A DNA stretch of 64,000 bases. It comes from Neorhizobium alkalisoli (GTDB taxonomy: Bacteria; Pseudomonadota; Alphaproteobacteria; Rhizobiales; Rhizobiaceae). Of the stretch, positions 26,633 through 34,167 are shown piece by piece. Every line of letters starts with the position of its first letter. Position 1 is the stretch's first letter. The notes below the pieces were generated by a model. That model saw only the letters and a program-made list of their open reading frames with translations, made no database searches and had not been told where the DNA came from. Both the position numbers and the translations under genes were made by a program. The DNA lies in assembly GCF_002968635.1 (NCBI RefSeq), contig NZ_PVBN01000012.1, forward strand, positions 1 through 64,000, read 5' to 3'.

Positions 26633-27649
26633 ATGAGCACAACTACAAACACCTCCCGCCTCGGTTCGCTCCTGATGGCGCCCGTACACTTGTTGATGCG
26701 CATCATCGACGTGCCGCTGCGCAGCCTGCAGAAAGCGACCGGCATCAGCGGCATGGCGGCCTTCTTCCTCGCGCCGAACATGCTGATCTTCGGCATCTTC
26801 GTGCTCTTGCCGCTCGTCATCAACTTCGTCTATTCGATGACCGGAGGCACGGCTTTCTTCCTCGCCGAACGCAATTTCGTCGGCGCCGAGCAATATTCAC
26901 GCCTCTTCACCTGCGGCAGCTATCTCGATCCGATGTCCTGCCAGGAGGACGCGTTCTGGACGGCGGTGGGCAACACCTTCTGGTTCGTGATCCTGCAGGT
27001 CACGCTGATGATCCTGGTCGCACTCGTTACGGCGCTGATCCTCAACCGCGATCTTGCCGCCCGCTCCTTCTGGCGCGCCGTCTTCTTCTTCCCGGTTCTC
27101 CTGTCGCCTGTCGTCGTCGGCCTGATCTGGAAGTGGATCCTGCAGCGCCAGGGCCTTTTGAACTTCGGCCTCTATCAGTTCGGCGTCGAACCCTATACCT
27201 GGCTCACCGATCGCAACTGGACCTTTGTCGCAACGATCGGGGTCTCGCTCTGGGCGCATATGGGCTTTTACGCGCTGATCCTGCTCGCCGGCCTGCAGGC
27301 GATCCCGAAGGACCTCTATGAAGCCGCCGAGATGGACGGCACCAAGCCGGCGCGCGTCTTCTGGCGCATCACGCTGCCGCTCCTCATGCCCAATCTTCTG
27401 GTCGTCGTGGTCCTGGCGCTTATTCGCGCGGTGCAGATCTTCGACGAAGTCTACGTGCTGACCGGCGGCGGTCCGGGCACGAGCACGTTCTACCTGACGC
27501 AATATATCTACGAGACCGGCTTTGCCTCGGCGCTCCGCAATCCGGGCCTCGCCGCAGCCGCCTCGATCCTGATGGGCCTCGTGCTCGTCGTCCTGACACT
27601 GATCCAGCTTGGCATCGGCCAGCGCGGCGAGAAGAAGGGGAAACGCTAA
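26633..27649 (+). CDS. ABC transporter permease (sugar, MalF/UgpA type)
   Basis: A 338-residue inner-membrane permease with six to seven hydrophobic segments. The EAA loop that contacts the ATPase is clear: EAAEMDGTKPARVFWRITLPLLMP near residue 240. A longer periplasmic stretch with two Cys (LFTCGSYLDPMSCQED) follows the first main membrane segment; they could form a disulfide. ATG 26633 has GGAGGGAG 9 bases upstream. The stop overlaps the next permease start (TAATG), so the two are coupled. Forms the channel with the next gene. Confidence 0.92.
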   Translation: MSTTTNTSRLGSLLMAPVHLLMRIIDVPLRSLQKATGISGMAAFFLAPNMLIFGIFVLLPLVINFVYSMTGGTAFFLAERNFVGAEQYSRLFTCGSYLDPMSCQEDAFWTAVGNTFWFVILQVTLMILVALVTALILNRDLAARSFWRAVFFFPVLLSPVVVGLIWKWILQRQGLLNFGLYQFGVEPYTWLTDRNWTFVATIGVSLWAHMGFYALILLAGLQAIPKDLYEAAEMDGTKPARVFWRITLPLLMPNLLVVVVLALIRAVQIFDEVYVLTGGGPGTSTFYLTQYIYETGFASALRNPGLAAAASILMGLVLVVLTLIQLGIGQRGEKKGKR

Positions 27650-28701
27650 TGGGTGTGGCCTCTCGCTTCATTCTCCGCCGCAAGGGCGGCAAGGGCTGGC
27701 ACTGGACCGACATCGTCACCTGGCTCTGGCTGGTAGGCGGACTGATCATCATGTTCGGCCCGGCCGTCTGGCTCGTCTTCTCCTCCTTCAAGACGCCTGC
27801 CGGTCTCGCCGAGTTCCCACCGTCCATCCTGCCCTATGTCACCCAGCAGGCGACGGTCCAGGGTTACGACAAGCCGCTGCAGCTCTTCGAAGCCAAGCTT
27901 CCGGACGGCTCGACGCGGGTGCTCGCGGAAGTCCGCCGCATCGGCATCATGAGCCAGATGGTCGACCCCAAGACGCCGGGCGAGACTATCCGGGTCAACA
28001 TCAATGATCGCACACCGGTACGCACGCTATCCTTCGCCACGGAGAACTATACCCAGCCCTTCGTGCATTTCAATTTCCTGCGTTACCTCTGGAATTCCGT
28101 CTTCGTGACGGTTACCGCCACGCTGATCACCCTCATCGTCAATTCCATGGCCGCCTTCGCGCTGTCAAAATACGAGTTCAGGGGCCGTTCCGTGGCCATG
28201 CTGATCATCCTCGCGACCCTCATGGTGCCGCTCTCCGTCATCATGGTGCCGCTCTATTCGATCATCTCGTCGCTCGGCCTGTTCAACAATCTCTGGGGCG
28301 TCATCCTGCCGACGGTCGCGACCCCGACCGGCGTCTTCATCCTGCGTCAGTATATGCTAACCATTCCCGACGAACTGATCGATGCAGCACGCATGGACAA
28401 GGCGTCGGAATGGCAGATCTACTGGCGCATCGTCCTGCCGCTGACGGCGCCGGCGCTTGCAGTTCTCGCGATCTTCTCGGTCGTCTGGCGCTGGAACGAC
28501 TTCCTCTGGCCGCTGATCGTGCTGTCCCGCCGCGAGCTCTATACCCTGCAGGTGGGGCTCAGCATCTATTCCGGCGAGTTGAACGTCCAGTGGCACTTCA
28601 TCCTCGCAATGACCGTCGTGACCATGATCCCGGTCGTGCTGGTCTTCATCTTCCTGCAGCGTTTCATCACCACCGGCATTGCCGGCACCGGCCTGAAGTA
28701 A
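27649..28701 (+). CDS. ABC transporter permease (sugar, MalG/UgpE type)
   Basis: A 350-residue partner permease. The first membrane segment (about 27-47) is followed by an unusually long periplasmic part of about 90 residues (YDKPLQLFEAKLPDGSTRVL and beyond) before the permease core. The EAA loop reads DAARMDKASEWQIYWRIVLPLTAP. The long loop suggests extra contact with the binding protein or with an oligosaccharide, as in some oligosaccharide importers. It overlaps the previous permease by one base and is followed 13 bases later by the ATPase gene. Confidence 0.92.
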   Translation: MGVASRFILRRKGGKGWHWTDIVTWLWLVGGLIIMFGPAVWLVFSSFKTPAGLAEFPPSILPYVTQQATVQGYDKPLQLFEAKLPDGSTRVLAEVRRIGIMSQMVDPKTPGETIRVNINDRTPVRTLSFATENYTQPFVHFNFLRYLWNSVFVTVTATLITLIVNSMAAFALSKYEFRGRSVAMLIILATLMVPLSVIMVPLYSIISSLGLFNNLWGVILPTVATPTGVFILRQYMLTIPDELIDAARMDKASEWQIYWRIVLPLTAPALAVLAIFSVVWRWNDFLWPLIVLSRRELYTLQVGLSIYSGELNVQWHFILAMTVVTMIPVVLVFIFLQRFITTGIAGTGLK

Positions 28702-28714
28702 GGAACATCGATCG

Positions 28715-29797
28715 ATGGGCGAAATCAAACTCACCGATATCAAGAAGTCCTTCGGTTCCGTCCATGTCCTGAAGGACATCGACCTCCACATCAAGGACGG
28801 CGAGTTCATCGTCTTCGTCGGCCCGTCCGGCTGCGGCAAGTCCACGCTTCTGCGCACCATCGCGGGCCTGGAAAAAGTCACCGGCGGCGAGATCGAGATC
28901 GACGGCAAGCGGGTGAACGAGGTCACCGCCGCCGACCGCGGGCTCGCCATGGTCTTCCAGTCCTATGCGCTTTATCCGCATATGAGCGTGCGCCAGAACC
29001 TCGCTTTCGGCCTTGAGAATTCCAACATGCCGAAGGCGGAGGTCGCCGAGCGCATTACGGAAGCCGCCCGCATGCTGGAGATAGAACCCTATCTCGAGCG
29101 CCGCCCGGGTCAGCTTTCCGGCGGCCAGCGCCAGCGCGTCGCGATCGGCCGCGCCATCGTGCGCCGCCCGACCGCCTTCCTGCTCGATGAACCGCTGTCG
29201 AACCTCGATGCGGAACTGCGCGTCTCGACCCGCGCCGAACTCGCCGCCCTCCACGCCCGCATCGGCTCGACGATGATCTACGTCACCCACGATCAGGTGG
29301 AGGCGATGACGCTCGCCCACCGCATCGTGGTCATGCGCGCCGGCAAGATCGAGCAGGTCGGCACGCCGCTCGAACTCTACAACACGCCCGCCAACCGCTT
29401 CGTGGCGGGCTTCATCGGCGCGCCGCATATGAATTTCCTTTCCGCCGAGGTGGTGGAACAGGAAGCAGGCAAGACGACGCTCCTGATCGGTGGCAGTCAC
29501 CGCCTGCTGGTGCCGATATCCGGCCAAAAACTCTCCGTCGGCGACAAGCTGACGGTCGGCATCCGTCCGCAGCACATCACGCTGGCGAACGATCCCGGCA
29601 GCCTGACGGTCAAGGTCCGCCTCGTCGAGGCGCTCGGCTCCGAAACGGTCATCCATGCGGATCTGAACGGCGAAAAGCTCCTCGCCGTCGTCCCCGGACA
29701 GCGGCAGATTTCCCCGGGTGACGAAGCGCATTTCTCCGTCGCCGGCGCTCCGCTGCACCTGTTTGACGGAAACGGCTTGCGGGTCAAAGACAAGTAG
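28715..29797 (+). CDS. ABC transporter ATP-binding protein (MalK/UgpC family)
   Basis: A 360-residue ATPase that drives the sugar importer on the cytoplasmic face. Walker A GPSGCGKST at 36-44, signature LSGGQRQR near 134, Walker B AFLLDEPLSNLD, and switch His in YVTHDQ. The C-terminal 120 residues form the regulatory TOBE/OB domain (VGIRPQHI). It completes the transporter encoded by the three preceding genes. A short AT-rich hairpin (29829-29849) follows, but it lacks a T-run and is not a clear terminator. Confidence 0.93.
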   Translation: MGEIKLTDIKKSFGSVHVLKDIDLHIKDGEFIVFVGPSGCGKSTLLRTIAGLEKVTGGEIEIDGKRVNEVTAADRGLAMVFQSYALYPHMSVRQNLAFGLENSNMPKAEVAERITEAARMLEIEPYLERRPGQLSGGQRQRVAIGRAIVRRPTAFLLDEPLSNLDAELRVSTRAELAALHARIGSTMIYVTHDQVEAMTLAHRIVVMRAGKIEQVGTPLELYNTPANRFVAGFIGAPHMNFLSAEVVEQEAGKTTLLIGGSHRLLVPISGQKLSVGDKLTVGIRPQHITLANDPGSLTVKVRLVEALGSETVIHADLNGEKLLAVVPGQRQISPGDEAHFSVAGAPLHLFDGNGLRVKDK

Positions 29798-29907
29798 TCC
29801 GAGAGCACAACCTAACCTTTTGGCCACCTTTCTCCTCCGTAAGGAGAAATGGTCGTCTGATGGGCCGGCAGGTAATGTTGCCGATCGATCAAGCGAGGGA
29901 GGTTCGA

Positions 29908-30153
29908 ATGCTCCGTTTAGTCCTGACTTTGTTCCTGGGGACGGTTTTCCTGGGCCCGGTCGTAGAAGTTCCGGCCTATGCCCAGATAAAGACGGTGACC
30001 GCACAGCCGACGGTGAAGTCGATGGCGGCGGGCGAGGTCGTTCTTTTCGACGACAAGAAATGCCCCAAGGGTCAGATCATGCGATACACCAAATCGCAGC
30101 GGAAAGAGCAGATCAACAAGAAATGCATTCACGTGACCGGCCTCGGAAAATAG
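29908..30153 (+). CDS. Small secreted protein of unknown function
   Basis: An 81-residue protein with a clear signal peptide (MLRLVLTLFLGTVFLGPVVEVPAYA) and a mature part of about 55 residues. The mature part has two Cys, in FDDKKCPKGQIM and INKKCIHV, about 22 residues apart, so a single disulfide in the periplasm is likely. ATG 29908 has GAGGGAGG upstream. I know similar short proteins only as conserved hypotheticals in rhizobia. Codon use is normal for the region. It starts 110 bases after the ATPase gene, so co-transcription with the uronate operon is possible but unproven. Confidence 0.7.
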   Translation: MLRLVLTLFLGTVFLGPVVEVPAYAQIKTVTAQPTVKSMAAGEVVLFDDKKCPKGQIMRYTKSQRKEQINKKCIHVTGLGK

Positions 30154-30210
30154 AGCATTTCCAGGAAAAGTGTATTACGGTTTTCCGTCCGGAAATGCAT
30201 AAAAACAAAG
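30153..30210. repeat. Short rhizobial dispersed repeat
   Basis: Inverted arms GCATTTCC (30155-30162) and GGAAATGC (30191-30198), with inner GGAAAAG / TTTTCC matches and a trailing AAAAACAAAG. From memory this GCATTTCC...CCGTCCGGAAATGC pattern recurs in intergenic regions of many Rhizobium and Agrobacterium genomes. It starts at the stop codon of the small secreted protein gene and ends 10 bases before the hydrolase gene end, and might serve as a bidirectional stop between these convergent genes. Confidence 0.65.
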
Positions 30211-30220
30211 GGCCTGAGCC

Positions 30221-31114
30221 TCACAGATACCCCTTGAAGAAGCTCAGCACCGCCCGACGCATGGCGGGCGTCTCGCGATGCCCGACGCCGGCCTCCGGCA
30301 GGAAGACCAGCGCGCCGAGCGCTTCGGCCTTGAGATAGGCTGCCTCCGTCTCCCTGAATGCGATGTCGACCGCCTCCGGCGGCGTCAGCGGATCATCCCA
30401 GCCCACGCAGATAAGCTGCGGCCGCGGCGCCACGAGCCCGGCGATCTCTCCGATCGACGTCTCTCCTAATAGTCCCGGCACCGTCAGGTAATGCCCGTGA
30501 CGGTTATGCGCGCCGGTCCTGACGAGCGTGGCGAAGTCCGCATAACAGCAAAGATGCGCCGCCGCTTTCACGCGGAGATCAATCGCCGCCAGGAAATAGG
30601 CGAGCGTTGCACCCATGGAAATCCCCGTCGCGCCGATCCGCGCCGGATCGACCTCCGGCCGGGCCGCGAGCCAGGAAAGCGCCGCCGCCTGTTCGGACAC
30701 CATCTGGCCGAACAGCGTCTTGCCGTGCCAGAGCGCGGCCTTGGCTGCCGCGTCCTCGCCGACGTCCGCCCTCTCGCCGAAGGTCGGCATGTCGATGCAG
30801 AGCGTCACATAGCCTTCCCGCGCCAGTGCCGGCCCCGGTGCATCGAGGAGCGCCGCCCGGCCGTCGATCAGTTCGGAGGCGCCGATATCGAAGCGACCGC
30901 CATGTGCATGGGCGTAGAGGATTGCCGGTCTCCGAGTGGCGCCTTCTTCGGCTGGGCGTGTCAGGAAGCCCCGCACCGGTACCCCATCGGGGAGCTGGAA
31001 CTGGAGGCGCTCGAGAACATAGCCGTGATGATTTTCGACGCGGCTCCCCGTCAAGGTCAGCCCGAGATCCTCGAAAGCGAGCAGTTCCTTCAGCCGCGCA
31101 ACCGTGATTGCCAT
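30221..31114 (-). CDS. Alpha/beta hydrolase, dienelactone-hydrolase or acetyl-xylan-esterase-like
   Basis: A 297-residue cytoplasmic hydrolase. The nucleophile elbow is GISMGA (Ser about residue 170), the acid residue is likely in CVGWDDPLTPPE, and the catalytic His is in AGVGHRETP. An N-terminal extension and the motif HAHGGRFDIGASEL near the oxyanion region suit the peptidase/acetyl-xylan-esterase-like group. Next to a sugar catabolic locus, deacetylation of plant oligosaccharides is a reasonable guess but not shown. ATG 31114 is preferred; the sequence just upstream, CCCCC-N9-GGGGG, can fold over the weak ribosome site. Confidence 0.75.
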   Translation of the reverse strand: MAITVARLKELLAFEDLGLTLTGSRVENHHGYVLERLQFQLPDGVPVRGFLTRPAEEGATRRPAILYAHAHGGRFDIGASELIDGRAALLDAPGPALAREGYVTLCIDMPTFGERADVGEDAAAKAALWHGKTLFGQMVSEQAAALSWLAARPEVDPARIGATGISMGATLAYFLAAIDLRVKAAAHLCCYADFATLVRTGAHNRHGHYLTVPGLLGETSIGEIAGLVAPRPQLICVGWDDPLTPPEAVDIAFRETEAAYLKAEALGALVFLPEAGVGHRETPAMRRAVLSFFKGYL

Positions 31115-31648
31115 TCTTACCCCCACCCTTGTCGGGGGACGATTTTCCTCCACCCCCGCCCAGTTTTCAAAGGCATAGACGAAATCTCATCCTCCCGCAT
31201 CCTCGCTCTCAATCGCGGCGCATAGAATTCTCGCGTCCCGCTTCGGCTACACCGGCCTGCATTACCGGCGAGGCGGGACCGGTGCCCTGACGAGCTGCCG
31301 TCGATGCAGGCGGATCGTCGGGGGCTGCGCAGAAAATGGTCTCCCTCTCGCCTGAAAAGGCGGGGCGTGCGTGTGTCGCACACAGGATTGGACCGGCGAC
31401 TGGTTCTTGCCGAAAGCTCGGATCTTTCGCAGCGTCCGGCGGTTTCCGCCGCGAGCGCTGCCCTGGGAAAGGTGCCGGTATCCGCGCAGAGGGACCGAAG
31501 TTGCGCAGAAAAACACACCGAACGGGACACGTCGCGTGTCACCTATAAAAATTCAATACGAGGCACCCGACGTGTCCCGGCCGAAAACAGAAAAAACTGC
31601 ACCGCACCAAGGGACGACTCTGCCCACACGGCAATGAGAGGAATGATG
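31115..31648. other. Long intergenic region with hairpins and an operator-like cluster
   Basis: 534 bases between the divergent hydrolase gene and the Cys-motif protein gene. Open frames here are shadows without ribosome sites. Visible structures: a CCCCC/GGGGG hairpin at about 31118-31136 resembling the C-rich TTGT G-rich core of the repeat at 26.4 kb, small hairpins near 31350-31380 (CGCCT-GAAA-AGGCG; GTGCG-TGTGT-CGCAC), and the GACACG cluster at 31524-31578. Promoters for both flanking genes must lie here. Confidence 0.5.
31524..31578. promoter_or_regulatory. Nested GACACG palindromes around a TATAAAA box
   Basis: GGGACACGTCG (31524-31534) and its exact reverse complement CGACGTGTCCC (31568-31578) flank an AT-rich core containing CCTATAAAAATTC. 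The left arm also overlaps a second palindrome GACACG-TCG-CGTGTC (31526-31540). Three copies of the same half-site in 55 bases, about 70 bases before the Cys-motif gene, look like a regulator site over a promoter. The regulator is unknown. Confidence 0.45.
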
Positions 31649-31963
31649 ATGAAGGCCGACGACCTCAAACGCTATGAGCTGTCCCGGGAGCAGCACCATG
31701 AAAACCTGCACCGCACAATCGCGACCTATGCGGAGTTGCCCCATATCCTCTGCCGCGTTCGTAAGTGTCGTCGGGACGGCAACTGTGTCGGACCGATGAT
31801 CGAGAGCCGCCACATGGAGGGTTCCGTCCGGGCTCAGCAGGCGCTCGGGATGTCCGGCAATGCTTGCTCGCGTCTCCCGGCCTGCATTGCGGATGCTTCG
31901 GACGAACACTATGCGGTCTACAGGGCTTGTGTCGAGAAGATGCCCGACGGCGTTGTGTCCTGA
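31649..31963 (+). CDS. Small Cys-motif protein of unknown function
   Basis: A 104-residue cytoplasmic protein. The start is among three consecutive ATG codons (31643, 31646, 31649); the last has GAGG at a good 7-base distance. The core holds ICRVRKCRRDGNCVGP (Cys spacing C-x4-C-x5-C), a pattern I associate with uncharacterised small alphaproteobacterial proteins with CRRA..C-like signatures. Three further Cys follow (NACSRLPACIAD; YRACVEKM), so a metal or redox centre is possible. The frame is open much further upstream, but that part is Arg-rich shadow. I do not know its function. Confidence 0.6.
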   Translation: MKADDLKRYELSREQHHENLHRTIATYAELPHILCRVRKCRRDGNCVGPMIESRHMEGSVRAQQALGMSGNACSRLPACIADASDEHYAVYRACVEKMPDGVVS

Positions 31964-32083
31964 TCCCGGGAGCCGCAAACCAGGCAACGGAAAAGCCGAT
32001 CCTGGCCGATCCTGCGTCGACCTGCCTCTTGACTTCCAACCCCTATCATCCGACTTCAGACGGTGAAACGAAGGGATGAAACC

Positions 32084-32830
32084 ATGACCGAAGCCGTCCG
32101 CAGCACCATCGATCAGAGCGAAGTCGACCGGTTCTCCGCCATGGCCGCCGAGTGGTGGGATCCGACCGGCAAGTTCAAGCCCCTTCACAAGTTCAACCCC
32201 GTACGGCTCACCTATATCCGCGACCGCGTCTGCGAGAATTTCGGCCGCGATCCGAGGAGCCATCTGCCTCTCTCCGGCCTGCGCTTCCTCGATATCGGCT
32301 GCGGCGGCGGTCTTCTGTCGGAACCGATCGCCCGCATGGGTGCGACCGTCGTCGGCGCCGATCCCTCGGAGAAGAATATCGGTATCGCCTCCACCCATGC
32401 CGCCGAAACAGGCACCTCGGTAGACTACCGCGCCGTTACCGCCGAACAGCTGGCGGAGGCCGGCGAGACCTTCGATGTGGTGCTCAACATGGAAGTGGTG
32501 GAGCATGTCGCTGACGTCGATTTCTTCATGACCACTTGCGCAAAGATGGTGCGGCCCGGCGGGCTGATGTTCGTCGCCACCATCAACCGCACCTTGAAGG
32601 CCGGCGCGCTCGCGATCTTCGCAGCCGAAAACATCCTTCGCTGGCTGCCGCGCGGAACCCATCAATACGAAAAACTGGTCCGTCCGGAAGAGCTGGAAAA
32701 GCCGTTGTCCGCGAGCGGCATGGAAATCATCCACCGCACCGGCGTCTTCTTCCACCCGCTCCAGGACCGCTGGAACCTCTCCCCCGACATGGACGTCAAC
32801 TACATGCTGCTGGCAAAGCGCGAGGGGTGA
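32084..32830 (+). CDS. ubiG: Bifunctional 2-polyprenyl-6-hydroxyphenol methylase / 3-demethylubiquinol 3-O-methyltransferase
   Basis: A 248-residue SAM-dependent enzyme that performs both O-methylations of ubiquinone synthesis. Seen: FSAMAAEWWDPTGKFKPLHKFNPVRL, the UbiG hallmark N-terminus; SAM motif FLDIGCGGGLLSEPIARMGA; and the membrane-contact region RTLKAGALAIFAAENILRWLPRGTH. ATG 32084 follows GAAGGGA. In other rhizobia it normally sits next to lysC; here the accessory block of about 14 kb separates them. Confidence 0.95.
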   Translation: MTEAVRSTIDQSEVDRFSAMAAEWWDPTGKFKPLHKFNPVRLTYIRDRVCENFGRDPRSHLPLSGLRFLDIGCGGGLLSEPIARMGATVVGADPSEKNIGIASTHAAETGTSVDYRAVTAEQLAEAGETFDVVLNMEVVEHVADVDFFMTTCAKMVRPGGLMFVATINRTLKAGALAIFAAENILRWLPRGTHQYEKLVRPEELEKPLSASGMEIIHRTGVFFHPLQDRWNLSPDMDVNYMLLAKREG

Positions 32831-32889
32831 TCGGCTTTCGCGGCGGATGCGGTTATGATGGGTTAGCGCTCGTTCGCCCGGAGAAACCG

Positions 32890-33159
32890 ATGACTGAATC
32901 CGTGAAAGTGACCGTTACGCTGGATGCGGATACTCAGGACTTTATCCGCGACAAGGTAGAGCATGGTTCGTTCGCGTCCACGAGCGATTACATTGAGACC
33001 GTTATCCAGCAAAATAAGGACCGCGAGCGCGCTCGCCAGCGCCTGGATGCAGAACTGCAGAAGGGCCTTGATGACGTAAGAGCAGGCCGTGTTCTGCCAA
33101 TCGAGGAAGCTTTCGCGGAAGTACGTCAGAGGCTGGGCATTACCAAAAGCTCTCGATAA
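32890..33159 (+). CDS. parD: Type II antitoxin, ParD family
   Basis: An 89-residue antitoxin. The N-terminal ribbon-helix-helix (VKVTVTLDADTQDFIRDKV and SFASTSDYIETVI) binds DNA and autoregulates the operon; the C-terminal part (LDDVRAGRVLPIEEAFAEVRQRL) wraps the toxin. Its stop overlaps the parE start by one base (TAATG). The pair lies between ubiG and the DUF1178-nitrilase-grxC block. Confidence 0.85.
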   Translation: MTESVKVTVTLDADTQDFIRDKVEHGSFASTSDYIETVIQQNKDRERARQRLDAELQKGLDDVRAGRVLPIEEAFAEVRQRLGITKSSR

Positions 33160-33455
33160 TGAGAGTTACATTTACCCGAGAAGCGATCGAAGATTTGGTC
33201 GGGATAGGCGAACATATCTATCCGTCGAATCCCACTCGCGCGGACAGCTTCGTCACGGAATTGGAAACCCGATGTCTCCAGCTGGCCGAAATGCACCTGG
33301 CCTTTCTCAAGTCTCACCCGGATAGTGGCGATATTCGTCGCGGGCCCCATGGCAAATACCTCATTTTCTATGAGGTCTCGGATGCCGAAATTTCTATTCT
33401 GAGAGTTCTCCACGGCGCTCAAGATTACACGAAAATCCTCTTTCCCGAGGCCTGA
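33159..33455 (+). CDS. parE: Type II toxin, RelE/ParE family
   Basis: A 98-residue toxin of the ParE group, which poisons DNA gyrase in characterised members. Seen: start RVTFTREAIEDLVGIGEHI, mid-part LETRCLQLAEMHLAF, then the family end GDIRRGPHGKYLIFYEVSDAEISILRVLHGAQDY. All family motifs are intact and the length is normal. It is coupled to parD by a one-base overlap, so the antitoxin is made first. ParE rather than RelE is inferred from the ParD partner. Confidence 0.87.
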   Translation: MRVTFTREAIEDLVGIGEHIYPSNPTRADSFVTELETRCLQLAEMHLAFLKSHPDSGDIRRGPHGKYLIFYEVSDAEISILRVLHGAQDYTKILFPEA

Positions 33456-33479
33456 TCATCCCCACACCTCCCCGCCCTG

Positions 33480-33749
33480 CTACACTCCCGCCGAAAGCAA
33501 ATGCGCGAACAGGTCCTTGTGCCGTTCGGCATTCAGCGCGGCGAGTTCGCGCACTCTGGTCCGGTCGATGATGGTCTTTTCATCATCCGGCCCATAGGGT
33601 TCTTTGAAAGTGAGGCCTTTCGGGCTCAACCCGCGATCGTGCAGATGCTCGACGCACGGCCAGCCCCGCGCGTCCAAGCAGAAGGCCGGCGACGTTCGCT
33701 CCCCAGACGAGGGCCATGCCTCGGCCGCGCGGCTGATGTCAGTTCGCAT
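33480..33749 (-). CDS. Hypothetical short protein downstream of the DUF1178 gene
   Basis: An 89-codon frame whose ATG overlaps the end of the DUF1178 gene by 11 bases, with GGAGG touching the start codon. Third positions are GC-rich like those of neighbouring genes and the C-terminal half (FKEPYGPDDEKTIIDRTRVRELAALNAERHKDLFAHL) looks protein-like, with a helical end. A second frame in the same stretch would begin a hydrophobic peptide (MALVWGANVAGLLLGRAG) that ends early, so a frameshift fusing the two frames is possible. No function can be given. Confidence 0.4.
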   Translation of the reverse strand: MRTDISRAAEAWPSSGERTSPAFCLDARGWPCVEHLHDRGLSPKGLTFKEPYGPDDEKTIIDRTRVRELAALNAERHKDLFAHLLSAGV

Positions 33750-34167
33750 CCTCCGGCAGCACCGGCAGCGGGGCCACCTCGATGCCTTCGTCCAGAAGGT
33801 CCTTGACCTCGCCGAGGCTCGCCTGACCGATGATGCCCCGGGCATCCGCTTCGCCATAATGGATCTTGCGTGCTTCTTCCGGAAACTTCTCGCCCACATC
33901 CTCGGCACTGGCCTTGATCGCGGCGACGGCCTCCTTGACCTTGGCGATCATTTCCTGGCGCGCCAGGTCCATGACCATCTCCCGCTTCTCTTCCTTTTTG
34001 CGGGCGGTCGAAACCGAGGGTGCCATCAAGGTCTTGGAGATCGATGCGGAATGGCAGGCCGGACAGGTGAGGAACCCGCTTTGCATCTGGCGATCGAATT
34101 CCGCACTCGTCGAAAACCAGCCTTCGAACGTGTGGGCATTTTCACAACTCAGGGAATACTTGATCAA
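33739..34167 (-). CDS. DUF1178 family protein
   Basis: A 142-residue conserved protein of unknown function. The N-terminal 45 residues look like a small zinc ribbon (YSLSCENAHTFEGWF and FLTCPACHSASISKTLM, with Cys at about 8, 35 and 38), followed by a charged helical part. It starts at TTG 34167, overlapping the stop of the nitrilase gene, with GGAGG 9 bases upstream. The nitrilase-DUF1178 order is conserved in rhizobia and the overlap shows co-transcription. Confidence 0.88.
   Translation of the reverse strand: MIKYSLSCENAHTFEGWFSTSAEFDRQMQSGFLTCPACHSASISKTLMAPSVSTARKKEEKREMVMDLARQEMIAKVKEAVAAIKASAEDVGEKFPEEARKIHYGEADARGIIGQASLGEVKDLLDEGIEVAPLPVLPEDAN

Noticed and set aside
29829..29849. 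Hairpin TTTCTCCT/AGGAGAAA after the ABC ATPase gene, as a terminator
   Set aside because: The stem is AT-rich and no T-run follows; not a convincing rho-independent terminator.
31304..31642. N-terminal extension of the Cys-motif protein
   Set aside because: Arg/Ser-rich sequence without conservation signs; the operator-like palindromes lie inside it and a good ribosome site precedes the later ATG.
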